DNA of 64,000 nt from Variovorax sp. RA8 (GTDB lineage Bacteria; Pseudomonadota; Gammaproteobacteria; Burkholderiales; Burkholderiaceae_C), in NCBI RefSeq assembly GCF_901827175.1, contig NZ_LR594664.1, forward strand, positions 1 through 64,000, read 5' to 3'. Position numbers and translations under genes: made by a program. The notes under the pieces are model-generated. The model searched no databases and had not been told where the DNA came from. It saw nothing but the letters and a program-made list of their open reading frames with translations. Below, piece by piece: positions 1 to 7,653 of this stretch (position 1 is the first letter of the stretch; each line of letters starts with the position of its first letter).

Positions 1-1320
1 GTGGCAACTGAAGCGCAAACCGATGGGGGTGGCGACCTGGTCCCCACCCCTGCCCTCGCCCCACTGGCCCGGATCAGCATGGGGCAGATCGCCAGACTTT
101 CCCAGCGTGCCGGAGACATGATGCACGAGCTGCGTGGGACCCTGCTGGCACCGGGCGCCGAGAAAAGCGCCCCCATGATTTCCTCCACCCGCCTGGCCGC
201 ACTTTGCGGGATAGATAAGGCGAAGCTGGCCTACAGGGTCACCCGCGGGGATCTGCCGGTGGGCCGCGTGACCGCAACTGGAGGACTGCGCGAATTCACC
301 GTGCCTGAGTCGCGAGTCTGGACCCGTTCTTTTCGCGCCGATCGGATGCGTCCGGCTGGCCAGAAGGCGCTGACTCTTGCCAGCAGCAACTTCAAGGGGG
401 GATCGAACAAGACGACGACCGCCACAGTCCTTGCCCAGGGCTTGGCGTTGCGCGGGCACAAGGTGCTGGCCGTCGATTGCGACCCGCAAGGCTCGATGAG
501 CACGTTGTTCGGCTTGCTTCCTGGGGCGGACATCGACTCGGACATGACGATCCTCGAGCTGATCAGCAACAGAGGGGAAGAGCCCGCGAAGAGACAGCTC
601 CAGTTTGATGACCTGCGCTACGCCGTACGCGACACCTACTGGGATGGGCTGGACCTGATCGCAGCGGCCCCCCTCCTCTTCGACGCCGAGTTCATGCTGC
701 CGAGCTTGGTCACCGCTGACCGGACCGCCAAGTTCTGGAACGTTGTCAATGAGGGGCTAGAGCCGCTGCGTGATCTGTACGACGTGATCATCATCGACAC
801 GCCGCCGAGCCTGAGCTACGTCACCTTGAACGCCCTCTTCGCCGCGGACGGCCTGATCGTCCCGATCCCGCCATCCGCCCTGGACTACGCGAGCCTCTCC
901 CAGTTTTGGGCTCTGTTCTCAGACCTAGGATCGGATCTCGAGAAGCGCGGGCCAGACCCGAAGTTCTACGACTTCATTCACGTGCTGCTCACCCAGGTCG
1001 AGCCCGACAACGTCGACGCCGTGACGGGCCCAGTCCGCCGGTGGGTTCAGTCGGTCTATGGCGAGTACCTCCTCCCCATCGAGATCCCGAAGACCTCCGC
1101 CACGAAGAGTTCGGCTGCCCAGTTCGGGACCATCTACGACGTGGGGCGCAACGACATGAATGCCCGCACCTACAAGCGAGCCCTCGACGCCTACGACCGA
1201 TTCGTCGAGCTGATCGAGGCATCGATCGTCCAGACCTGGCGCAACAGATTGCTGGTCGGAGCGGCCAGAAAACAGCAGGTCGTGGGGGGTGGGGACCAGG
1301 TCGCCACCCCAGCGGTCTGA
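1..1320 (+). CDS. parA: ParA-type partition ATPase with N-terminal DNA-binding region
   Basis: Deviant-Walker ATPase of the long ParA class (439 aa), which drives plasmid segregation with ParB and usually autoregulates its own operon. Seen: a helix-turn-helix-like region around residues 59-90, the deviant Walker A KGGSNKTT at 132-139, the A' box DCDPQGS at 159-165 and the Walker B segment VIIIDTPPS at 262-270. The start is GTG at base 1, so any upstream control region is outside the window. Both ends of the gene contain a 19-bp parS-like palindrome, translated as GGGDLVPTP near the N-terminus and VGGGDQVATP near the C-terminus. These look like additions to the family fold. parB follows 11 bp downstream. 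Confidence 0.93.
   Translation: MATEAQTDGGGDLVPTPALAPLARISMGQIARLSQRAGDMMHELRGTLLAPGAEKSAPMISSTRLAALCGIDKAKLAYRVTRGDLPVGRVTATGGLREFTVPESRVWTRSFRADRMRPAGQKALTLASSNFKGGSNKTTTATVLAQGLALRGHKVLAVDCDPQGSMSTLFGLLPGADIDSDMTILELISNRGEEPAKRQLQFDDLRYAVRDTYWDGLDLIAAAPLLFDAEFMLPSLVTADRTAKFWNVVNEGLEPLRDLYDVIIIDTPPSLSYVTLNALFAADGLIVPIPPSALDYASLSQFWALFSDLGSDLEKRGPDPKFYDFIHVLLTQVEPDNVDAVTGPVRRWVQSVYGEYLLPIEIPKTSATKSSAAQFGTIYDVGRNDMNARTYKRALDAYDRFVELIEASIVQTWRNRLLVGAARKQQVVGGGDQVATPAV
26..50. repeat. parS-like palindrome, copy 1 (inside parA 5' end)
   Basis: Imperfect palindrome GTGGCGACCTGGTCCCCAC at 29-47, extended by G-runs and C-runs to 26-50. It is the inverse orientation of the other four copies. It lies within the first 17 codons of parA, where ParB binding could also affect transcription of the operon. 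Confidence 0.8.
1286..1310. repeat. parS-like palindrome, copy 2 (inside parA 3' end)
   Basis: GTGGGGACCAGGTCGCCAC at 1289-1307 with flanking G and C runs, within the last codons of parA. Same 19-bp core as copies 3-5. Confidence 0.8.
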
Positions 1321-1331
1321 AGGAGTGAGCG

Positions 1332-2330
1332 ATGGCAAGTTTTAACAAGAGAATCTTCGACACGACTCGGCTGGTCGAGGAGAAGATGGCAGAGAAATCG
1401 CTCCACTCACAGCCGGAAGTGCCAGCGCCATCTGGCCCGGCGAGGACGGCGCCGGGCCGCTTGATGCAGGCAAGCGGGCAGATCGTCGACCTTCAATCGG
1501 AACTCGCACAGCTGCGAGAGAAGCTCAGCAGGTGGGACGGCTCGATGGCCACCACCGCGTTGGACCCTTCCACCATCAGTCGGTCGCGCTTTGCGAACCG
1601 GCATCTGCGTTCGTTCGAGACCCCAGACTTTGAACGCCTGAAGCAGAGCATCCAGCATTCCGAGGGCAACGTTCAGCCGATCCTGGTCTTTCCGAAGGCA
1701 GAAGGCGGCTACGAGCTGGTGTTTGGCCATCGGCGCCATCAAGCCTGCCTTGAGCTGGGGATTCCCGTCCTCGCGGTAATCTGGGACAAGCCACTGAGCG
1801 CGCAGGCCCACTTCCTCGCGATGGAGCGGGAGAATCGCGACCGAACGGACCTCTCGGCGTACGAGTCCGGCATGTCCTATATCGCGGCGTTGGAAGAGGG
1901 CTTCTTCAGATCCGAGCGGCAGCTGGCGGAGGCGGTCGGAGTGAGTCGCCGGTGGATTGCCAAGTGCCTGCAGGTCGCACGTCTTCCGCCGGCGATCGTA
2001 GAGGCTTTCGACTCCCCCCTGGAAATCAAGCCGGCTCACGCAGAGTTGTTGCAGGCCGCGTTGGACGAGAACTCCAAGGCGGTACTCCGGCGTGCAGAGA
2101 AGCTGCGGCAGCGAACGGGCACGCTCCGGCCGAGCGCGGTGATAGCCGCGCTCCTTGGCGTGGGGGTGGAGGCCACGGGGCCGCGGAAACTAACCACGGC
2201 GGCCGGGGCTTTCGGATCATGGCGTCGTGACGCGGTCGGACGAACCATCTTCACGCTGGATCCAGGACTTGCCGATGAAAAGGTCGAGGCGATCATGGCG
2301 GCGATCGAAAAGGTTGTTGCCGAACAGTAG
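1332..2330 (+). CDS. parB: ParB-type centromere-binding protein
   Basis: ParB family protein (332 aa) that binds parS and partners ParA. Seen: an N-terminal ParB/Srx-type domain with the GHRRHQA box at 132-138, corresponding to the nucleotide-binding GxRR motif of the family. The conserved acidic stretch ENRDRTDLS follows at about 167-175, and a helix-turn-helix lies around 194-214 (SERQLAEAVGVSRRWIAKCL). The first 70 residues are rich in Gln/Glu/Leu and may contact ParA. The gene is co-transcribed with parA, has an AGGAG ribosome site just before ATG 1332, and is followed by an intrinsic terminator at 2355-2378. Confidence 0.93.
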   Translation: MASFNKRIFDTTRLVEEKMAEKSLHSQPEVPAPSGPARTAPGRLMQASGQIVDLQSELAQLREKLSRWDGSMATTALDPSTISRSRFANRHLRSFETPDFERLKQSIQHSEGNVQPILVFPKAEGGYELVFGHRRHQACLELGIPVLAVIWDKPLSAQAHFLAMERENRDRTDLSAYESGMSYIAALEEGFFRSERQLAEAVGVSRRWIAKCLQVARLPPAIVEAFDSPLEIKPAHAELLQAALDENSKAVLRRAEKLRQRTGTLRPSAVIAALLGVGVEATGPRKLTTAAGAFGSWRRDAVGRTIFTLDPGLADEKVEAIMAAIEKVVAEQ

Positions 2331-2354
2331 AGGTTGCTGGGCAACGAAAAGAGG

Positions 2355-2378
2355 GTGGCTTCGGCCACTTTTTTTTTT
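2355..2378 (+). terminator. Intrinsic terminator after parB
   Basis: A perfect five-base stem (GTGGC at 2355-2359, GCCAC at 2364-2368) closes a TTCG tetraloop and is followed by ten T residues. An A-rich stretch before the stem could pair with the T tract, so it may also work in reverse. Confidence 0.88.
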
Positions 2379-2400
2379 GGCCAGGAGGGTGCTTCGAGCG

Positions 2401-2419
2401 GTGGGGACCAGGTCGCCAC
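2401..2419. repeat. parS-like palindrome, copy 3
   Basis: GTGGGGACCAGGTCGCCAC in the intergenic region after parB, 22 bp past the terminator. It is identical to copies 2, 4 and 5 over the 19-bp core. Confidence 0.8.
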
Positions 2420-2478
2420 TTAAAGGGCGCCACCTCTTGGTCCAGGGCCAATGGCTGGTTTCAGAGCGTTCCCCAGGG

Positions 2479-2497
2479 GTGGGGACCAGGTCGCCAC
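2479..2497. repeat. parS-like palindrome, copy 4
   Basis: Identical 19-bp core, 78 bp after copy 3, in the gap between parB and the convergent gene at 2533-3366. Confidence 0.8.
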
Positions 2498-2532
2498 CCG
2501 AAATCCGAGCCACCCGTTGCGCGGGTCCCTAT

Positions 2533-3366
2533 CTACTTCTTACCCACCGAAGCCAGGATCTCGCCGAGCATCGACTTCACCACGCCCATATCCCGGTCGC
2601 GCCTGGCCTCTACCAGCGGGTCCGGCCCTGGGGCAGCTCGGCCGCCAACTGCGGCGATCGCTTCCTGCGCGCGGGCCACGGCGTCGTCGAGGCGCGTAAT
2701 GAGGTTGTTCCTCAGGGCCGTGAACTGGACGAGTTCGCGCTTCAACTCGAGTAGATCCCTGTGCATGTCGGCCACCTTCTTCTCTAGCGCCTGGAAGGCC
2801 GGGTCGCTGGTCGCTGCAGATCCGCCCGATGGGGGGTGGGGACCAGGTCGCCACCCCTCACTTGAACTGGCGCGCTGGCCCGGGTCGGGGGCAGGGGAGG
2901 GCGCTCGCGCGGCAGGTGCGATCTGGGCGAGTCGTGACTGGAGGCCTTCGGCCACACGGGCAACCGCCAAGTCGAGGACAGCTTGGGAGCCGGTGTCCGT
3001 CAGGTGTGGCCATAACTCATAGACCCGGGCGATCGCCGCTCGGGTGTCCAGCCGCAGGCCCGGGCGTCCGGCGCGCTTTCCTCGCCGAAGCAAGTCCTCG
3101 CGGGTGAACGCGCGAGGCTCCGGGCTGGCCGCGGCTGATTGGTCGGTAGCAACGCACCTGTCGAACTCTCCGGCCGCGCTCCACTTCTTGAGTGACGACT
3201 CGGTTGGGGCCTGGTTCCCGTGCATCATTGTCAGCATGCGTGCGAGTTCTGCCAGGGAGCAGAAGGGCGGCCATCCTGCTCCGGATTCAAGCGCAAGCAG
3301 CGCGAGCGACGCTCCCCGAGGCGACGCGGTCTGAGGTGGCGTTGGAGGGGATGGTGTGCCGCTCAC
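2533..3366 (-). CDS. Unknown coiled-coil protein beside the parS cluster
   Basis: 277 aa from a GTG start. No family recognised. The N-terminal third holds a possible helix-turn-helix (FCSLAELARMLTMMHGNQ, then SSLKKWSAAGEFD). The last 90 residues (from DPAFQALEKKVADMHRDL) have the heptad pattern and charge of a coiled coil. A Pro/Ser/Ala linker encoded around a parS-like palindrome separates them. This resembles the DNA-binding head plus coiled-coil tail of plasmid KfrA proteins, but that is inference from layout, not a motif match. It is convergent with parB. Two GTTTC-N3-GAAAC-type sites lie upstream and may regulate it. Confidence 0.6.
   Translation of the reverse strand: MSGTPSPPTPPQTASPRGASLALLALESGAGWPPFCSLAELARMLTMMHGNQAPTESSLKKWSAAGEFDRCVATDQSAAASPEPRAFTREDLLRRGKRAGRPGLRLDTRAAIARVYELWPHLTDTGSQAVLDLAVARVAEGLQSRLAQIAPAARAPSPAPDPGQRASSSEGWRPGPHPPSGGSAATSDPAFQALEKKVADMHRDLLELKRELVQFTALRNNLITRLDDAVARAQEAIAAVGGRAAPGPDPLVEARRDRDMGVVKSMLGEILASVGKK
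2833..2857. repeat. parS-like palindrome, copy 5 (inside the 2533-3366 gene)
   Basis: Identical 19-bp core at 2836-2854. It lies inside the gene on the minus strand, where it encodes the Pro/Gly-rich segment GWRPGPHPPSGG that interrupts otherwise alpha-helical sequence. Confidence 0.8.
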
Positions 3367-3821
3367 GGAAGTTCCGACTGGGTTTGGTTATTGGTAACTG
3401 AATTATGAACTGTTCGAGCCAATTCACACGGGCAGCCCGCAGTTTCCGTGAAACATTCTGCTCACGGCGAAATCAAATACGACGTAACTCCTTGTCGGGA
3501 CTCAAGAAAATCTGGGCCCTAAGATTTCCGTGAAACATCGTCTGCTGCGGACCTTGAGCGCGAAGGGAGGAGGAGAGATGTCGGTTCGGAGGAGGGCATG
3601 CACAACTCTCGACTCACTCGCTTCCTGTCGGTTCTCAGCCGCCGACTCATCAACGGCCTGGCAATGACAGCGCCTGATAGCGGCGTCGGCCGGGATCGTT
3701 GCGGAAGCCGGGATTTCCGTTCGTGAGGGTTGGGCTCAGCAGGGGGTGCGATGGCGTGAAGGTGGTCGCGGCGTCCGCTTTTCCTCCCGGCCCAATGGCG
3801 CAAGGCGTGGGCGCCCGGCCT
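3367..3821. promoter_or_regulatory. Gene-free region with two copies of a GTTTC/GAAAC site
   Basis: About 450 bp with no convincing gene, upstream of the gene at 2533-3366. It contains two direct copies of TTTCCGTGAAACAT (3443-3456 and 3525-3538), 82 bp apart. Each centres on a TTTC/GAAA inverted repeat. They resemble a shortened chromosomal parS (TGTTTCACGTGAAACA) but lack one central base, so they are more likely operators. A related site, GTTTCGTGGAAAT, occurs upstream of parM near 7669-7681. No clear promoter boxes were assigned. Confidence 0.45.
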
Positions 3822-3864
3822 TTGTTGCCCTATTTGTTGCGCAGCGCAACAATGACCGCAACAA
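3822..3864. repeat. Dispersed 43-bp palindromic element, copy 1
   Basis: Four half-sites with three-base spacers: TTGTTGCC, TTTGTTGCG, CGCAACAAT and CGCAACAA, the last two inverted. The inner pair forms a perfect nine-base-arm palindrome (3834-3852). It lies immediately downstream of the recombinase-like gene. Confidence 0.8.
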
Positions 3865-3867
3865 TCA

Positions 3868-5304
3868 TCACTCCCCGAGTAGCGGCCCGTGGCTGGTCGC
3901 ATCCGGCGTGTCACCGGCCCCGCCCGAATCCGAGGGGCCTCGCGGCGCAGTGCGATCTGCCGCCTGGTCGCGCTGGTTCTGGGTATCGGCCAGGCCCGGG
4001 GCGAAGCGCCCAGCCCCTCGGTACGCCCTGTCCGGCCCCGCGTAGTTCGCCTTGATCGTCCGCTTCCGTTTCATGTAGTGGCCCATGACGGTGGCCGCCG
4101 CCTCGGCCCCGATAGTGGCCTGCATGTTGGCCGCAGCGGTCGACCTGGTGTCGTAGAGCGAATAAAGGCGCCCATCTTGGAAGGCGGAGAGGCAGGCGGT
4201 TCGCAGTGCGGTTCGGCAGCCGTCGTAGTAGCGCTTGAAAGTGGGGGAGCCGAACCGGTCCGGTGGGCCGGATAGGTAGTTCGCCAGGTTCGTCAGGTGG
4301 GCGTCGACGGCGCCGACCCAGCGCCCAGGCACTTCGATGTCGCGCCAGGCGAGTCCGGCGTTGTGCAGTTCCCAGGCGCGCAGTCGGCGGAGCGTGTCGA
4401 TGGCCTCGGCATTGCCAGCATCGGTTCCAGCCTCGGCCTGGTCGAAAAAGGCCAGATTGCGCGCGAGCAGATCGGAGTGGCGTTTGGCGGCCGCGACGAC
4501 AAGCGAAATGTTCTCCGGATCGGCGTCGGCCATGGAGGCCAGGTCGGCGTCAGCCCGGTTGAGGAGCCGCTCGGGAATGTGCTGCCACCGGAAGGGGGCC
4601 TGCTTTTTGAGCTTCGCATTGGGCAGCCGCAGGATCCGTCGATCGCGATTGAACCAGTAGGCGAACTCCCATTCGCCCGGGCGCGCGCCAGTCGCAATCC
4701 CGGCATTCAGCCAGGACGTGGTCTTGGTGGCCCAGGCCTGCTTGGTCACACGTGCGCCGAGGAGTGCGTTCAAGAGTGGACCGAGATCCTCCTCCGGAAT
4801 TGTGCGAGCCGAAACGCGGCTGTTCCTGACGATCTCCTGTTTGGCGCCTTCGCGGGGATTGAAGGCCGCGATGAGTTCCAGGCCTTTCTCTCGCGCCGGC
4901 TGCGAGAACTCAATGTCCGGCTGCCGTAGCGCCCAGGCGATGGCGGCCCGGTAGGTCCGTTTGCTGTCGACCTTGAGGGTCGGGTCGGAGCGGAGCTGCT
5001 CGATGAGATCGGCGATCGCAACGGAATCGGGTGAGAGGTCGAGCAGAGACGCGGTGCGGGAAATCAGCGTATCGAAGGTCCGCCGGTAGCTCGCGGCGGT
5101 TTTCGCGCTGACCGGCTGCACCGCGCTCGCGTACCAATTGCTGAGGCGTTGTGCGGGAGCGGAATCGTCCGGCGCCGAGTTCATTGAATAGCCGGATCCC
5201 GACGGATGGGTGTTCGCGAAAGGGTCGTGAGCGGTCGGGTCTTCGGGTTCTCTGCGAACGCTGTTCGGGCCGGAGTCGGGATTCAGGTCAGGGTTGAAGC
5301 TCAT
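3868..5304 (-). CDS. Tyrosine-recombinase-like protein
   Basis: Probable DNA breaking-rejoining enzyme of the phage integrase type. From ATG 5304 it is 478 aa; a TTG at 5391 would add 29 Pro/Arg-rich residues. Seen: a SAM-like N-terminal core-binding region (SAKTAASYRRTFDTLI), the box-1 arginine in ATGARPGEW, a box-2-like LYDTRSTAAAN where Tyr replaces the usual His of HxxR, then VMGHY with the MGH of the third box, and a candidate nucleophile Tyr in KANYAGPDRAY. The length suits the family, with a long acidic/Pro-rich C-terminus. It is flanked by a 43-bp palindrome on one side and a 27-bp palindrome array on the other, either of which could be its site. Confidence 0.7.
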   Translation of the reverse strand: MSFNPDLNPDSGPNSVRREPEDPTAHDPFANTHPSGSGYSMNSAPDDSAPAQRLSNWYASAVQPVSAKTAASYRRTFDTLISRTASLLDLSPDSVAIADLIEQLRSDPTLKVDSKRTYRAAIAWALRQPDIEFSQPAREKGLELIAAFNPREGAKQEIVRNSRVSARTIPEEDLGPLLNALLGARVTKQAWATKTTSWLNAGIATGARPGEWEFAYWFNRDRRILRLPNAKLKKQAPFRWQHIPERLLNRADADLASMADADPENISLVVAAAKRHSDLLARNLAFFDQAEAGTDAGNAEAIDTLRRLRAWELHNAGLAWRDIEVPGRWVGAVDAHLTNLANYLSGPPDRFGSPTFKRYYDGCRTALRTACLSAFQDGRLYSLYDTRSTAAANMQATIGAEAAATVMGHYMKRKRTIKANYAGPDRAYRGAGRFAPGLADTQNQRDQAADRTAPRGPSDSGGAGDTPDATSHGPLLGE

Positions 5305-5539
5305 CTTGGGTCTCGGTCCCGGCGCCAGGCGGGTGGAGCTGGGCTTGCCGGGTCGCGGTTCTGGTTGGGTTCTGGGTCTGGGGTGGATCAAGGCTTTTGG
5401 GGCTTGAGGACCTCTTCAGGGCGAGTTCCTGGGGCTGCTTCGCTCGCTGCGGGCCAAGGCTCCAAAAGGGGTGTTCTCCCCGGATTTCCCCCAAATGGCT
5501 GATAAGAGTGAGAGTTCTTGTTAACAAGTCGGACGAGCA
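5305..5539. other. Gene-free G/T-rich stretch upstream of the recombinase
   Basis: No supported gene. The stretch contains repeated GGGTTCTGGGTCTGGGGT-type sequence near 5360-5390 and a perfect 12-bp palindrome CTTGTTAACAAG at 5517-5528, a candidate operator for the leftward recombinase gene. Confidence 0.4.
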
Positions 5540-5857
5540 ACCGCTAGTAAAGGCCTTACTAGCAGTTGCGTGCCTTCGGAAATGGCCGCCGCTTCCACAT
5601 GCGCCTCACTGCTAATAAGAGCCTTACTAGCAGTCGCATGGCGTAAGGCGTTGCGAGGGCGGCTGGGAGCAGGGAAACCCGCCGCGCAGGCCGTGGCGCC
5701 GCTAACTGCTAGTAAGGACCTTATTAGCAGTTCCCGGCATGCCTCAAAGACCGCAAAACATGCCAGATAACTGGTAATAAAGGCCTTATTAGCAGTTGAG
5801 CGCCAAAAAAATGGGCGAATTTGCCAGGCGACTGCTAGTAAGGGCCTTAATAGCAGT
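5540..5857. repeat. Array of five 27-bp palindromes
   Basis: Five near-perfect palindromes at 5540-5566, 5608-5634, 5705-5731, 5770-5796 and 5831-5857. Consensus left arm ACTGCTARTAA, centre GGNCC (variable by a base), right arm TTAYTAGCAGT. Start-to-start spacing is 68, 97, 65 and 61 bp. They fill the gap between the partner gene of parM and the recombinase-like gene. Arms are conserved while spacers are not, which points to protein binding. Candidates are a second centromere, replication iterons, or recombinase sites. Confidence 0.85.
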
Positions 5858-5882
5858 CGCTCGCGGGGTGCAATCCCAGCGG

Positions 5883-6443
5883 TCACCGGAACGACTCACC
5901 GTCGAGCATCCGCACCGCCCGCGCGCCGCCAACTCGCGGAGGAGGGCGATCGTCGTCCGCAGGCGGGCTGTACGCGGCCACCGGAGCGGCGACCGTGACC
6001 GGCTGCGGCACTGGGGCGGGGGCGGGAGCGACCGCCGGCGGCGCGGTCTCGACCGGAGACGAAGTCGCGCTCGCTGCGACCGTGGCCTGGGCGGTGTTGA
6101 CCGGCGCCGGAGTAGCCGGAGCGGCACCAACAATTTCAGCCGCGGTCGTCGATTCAGGGGTCAGTTGCGTCGCCGCAGGCAGCCCGGAAGCGCGCACCAT
6201 CATCCCTGCCGAGGCACTCACCTCGTCGGCCAGTCCGCGGGAAATCCGGGTTGCGAGACCGTTCTGGTTTCGCATCCGCTCCTCCATCACCATCAAGCCC
6301 ATCTCCATGAGCTGGCGCACGAAGAGGTTTCGCTTGCGCATGCCAGGCGCTGACTCAAGGGCGGCGATTGCGCGAAAAAGCATGGGGCTTTCGTCGCGGT
6401 GGACCCGCACGCGGAAGTCCAGGATGTCATCGCTCTGGCTCAT
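5883..6443 (-). CDS. Probable ParR/StbB-like partner of the ParM protein
   Basis: 186 aa, encoded directly after parM on the same strand with an 88-bp gap. The first 60 residues (DDILDFRVRVHRDESPMLFRAI, then RNLFVRQLMEMGL) fit a ribbon-helix-helix-like DNA-binding head, as in ParR-type adaptors. The rest is a low-complexity Ala/Pro/Val tail. In known systems ParR binds centromere repeats and caps ParM filaments. Here repeat arrays lie on both sides of the pair, at 5540-5857 and about 7740-8155. The role is inferred from position and fold propensity; sequence identity to a named family is not established. Confidence 0.6.
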   Translation of the reverse strand: MSQSDDILDFRVRVHRDESPMLFRAIAALESAPGMRKRNLFVRQLMEMGLMVMEERMRNQNGLATRISRGLADEVSASAGMMVRASGLPAATQLTPESTTAAEIVGAAPATPAPVNTAQATVAASATSSPVETAPPAVAPAPAPVPQPVTVAAPVAAYSPPADDDRPPPRVGGARAVRMLDGESFR

Positions 6444-6482
6444 CGGCCGGCACCTTCCCGGCCGTACTTGGCCGGGCTCACA

Positions 6483-6501
6483 GCGTGGGTGACCCCCACG
6501 C
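6483..6501. other. Hairpin between parM and its partner gene
   Basis: Perfect seven-base stem GCGTGGG / CCCACGC around a five-base loop. There is no T tract, so it may be an mRNA processing or stability element that sets the ratio of the two proteins rather than a terminator. Confidence 0.45.
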
Positions 6502-6531
6502 GAATCTCAATTCGGCGAGTCATGGTCAACT

Positions 6532-7653
6532 TCAAAGCGCCTCGGCTTCGGCGCGAGCCTCGGCCTGGGCGATGCCCTCGCCGATCAGCTGCAGACCTTC
6601 GACGTTGCTGAAGACCGAGTGCTTGGGCACATAGATCGGCATGTCGGGCATGCGCTCGGCGATCTCTTCGCCGTAGTGCGATGGGTGTCCGCCGACCAAC
6701 ACGACCATGTCGATGATGTCCCATGCGCCCTTGATGCCGTTCATCATGATGCTCACTGGATCGCGCACAGCGCGGCGGGCGGCCGCCAGAATCTCGGGGT
6801 CCTTCATGTCGATCGCACGCCCGTCCAGCTTGAAGACGGCGCCCGTGCGAAGCGAGTTGTTCAGGCGATTCAGGTTCGTCGGGGCAATGGCGCGGCCAAG
6901 CTTGGCCTCCAGGTGTTCCTTCACCGAGGTCATGACCCGATGGCGCCCCGCATCGCCGGCGGCGCCTGAGACGTCGGTGTTCGGCTTGCCGCGGTTCACC
7001 AGCAGCCAGTCCAGCGTGTACTCGCCCGGATCGACCGTGACCACAGTCATCGTGTCGACCAGTTGGTCCCAGTCCGCCAGGGGCTTCAGGCCCGACTGCG
7101 GGAAGCGCGCGATCGTGGTGTTGATGCCGTCGATCTGCCGATCCAGGCTGTAGAAGCCGCCCATCGGCTGCGGGCGCACGATGACCTTGTCGATCAACAC
7201 GCTGCGCTCGCCGTCCAGGCTGATCTTGCCGGTGTAGGCCTTCTTGAGGGCCGCGGGCTTGCCCGGATCGCGGAAATGGCTAACCGGCAGGCCCAGGACC
7301 AGCACGTCGATGCGGTCCTCTTCCATATAGGCGAGGGCGCCGCGCATTAGGGCGTGATAAGGCGCGCTCTCGTAGTACTTGTCGTCCAGATGACGCCCGA
7401 AGTCCGAGCTGGAGGCGGCCCGGCTCATGACGTCGGGCCCGACCACGAACGATTCGCCGTTGTACGACACGACCTTCACGTTCTCACTGCGGCGCTCCTC
7501 GAGCTCGTAGCGACGGCGATCGACGCCGAAAGCGACCGAGGGGAAGAGGTCGTACTCGATTGCTCCGGTGTCGGCATTGCGCCGCGTGAACTTCGTCAGG
7601 CCGTAGCCGAGGTCGATAGCTGCCACGATAGGCGCGCCAGATTCACTGCTCAT
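6532..7653 (-). CDS. parM: Actin-like plasmid segregation protein (ParM/StbA family)
   Basis: 373 aa, the usual length for ParM/Alp-type actin homologues, which polymerise with ATP to push plasmids apart. Seen: phosphate-1 loop IDLGYGLTKF at 13-22, phosphate-2 loop VDPGEYTLDW at 207-216 and an adenosine-type motif VVLVGGHPSHY near 323-333. It starts at ATG 7653. The upstream 600 bp is a repeat-rich, gene-free region expected for a parC centromere and promoter, with a GTTTC-N3-GAAAT site just ahead of the start. The downstream gene is the likely adaptor. It is a second partition locus beside parAB. Confidence 0.85.
   Translation of the reverse strand: MSSESGAPIVAAIDLGYGLTKFTRRNADTGAIEYDLFPSVAFGVDRRRYELEERRSENVKVVSYNGESFVVGPDVMSRAASSSDFGRHLDDKYYESAPYHALMRGALAYMEEDRIDVLVLGLPVSHFRDPGKPAALKKAYTGKISLDGERSVLIDKVIVRPQPMGGFYSLDRQIDGINTTIARFPQSGLKPLADWDQLVDTMTVVTVDPGEYTLDWLLVNRGKPNTDVSGAAGDAGRHRVMTSVKEHLEAKLGRAIAPTNLNRLNNSLRTGAVFKLDGRAIDMKDPEILAAARRAVRDPVSIMMNGIKGAWDIIDMVVLVGGHPSHYGEEIAERMPDMPIYVPKHSVFSNVEGLQLIGEGIAQAEARAEAEAL

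Noticed and set aside
3443..3538. TTTCCGTGAAACAT as true chromosomal parS
   Set aside because: One central base is missing relative to TGTTTCACGTGAAACA, which breaks the 16-bp palindrome; kept only as a candidate operator.
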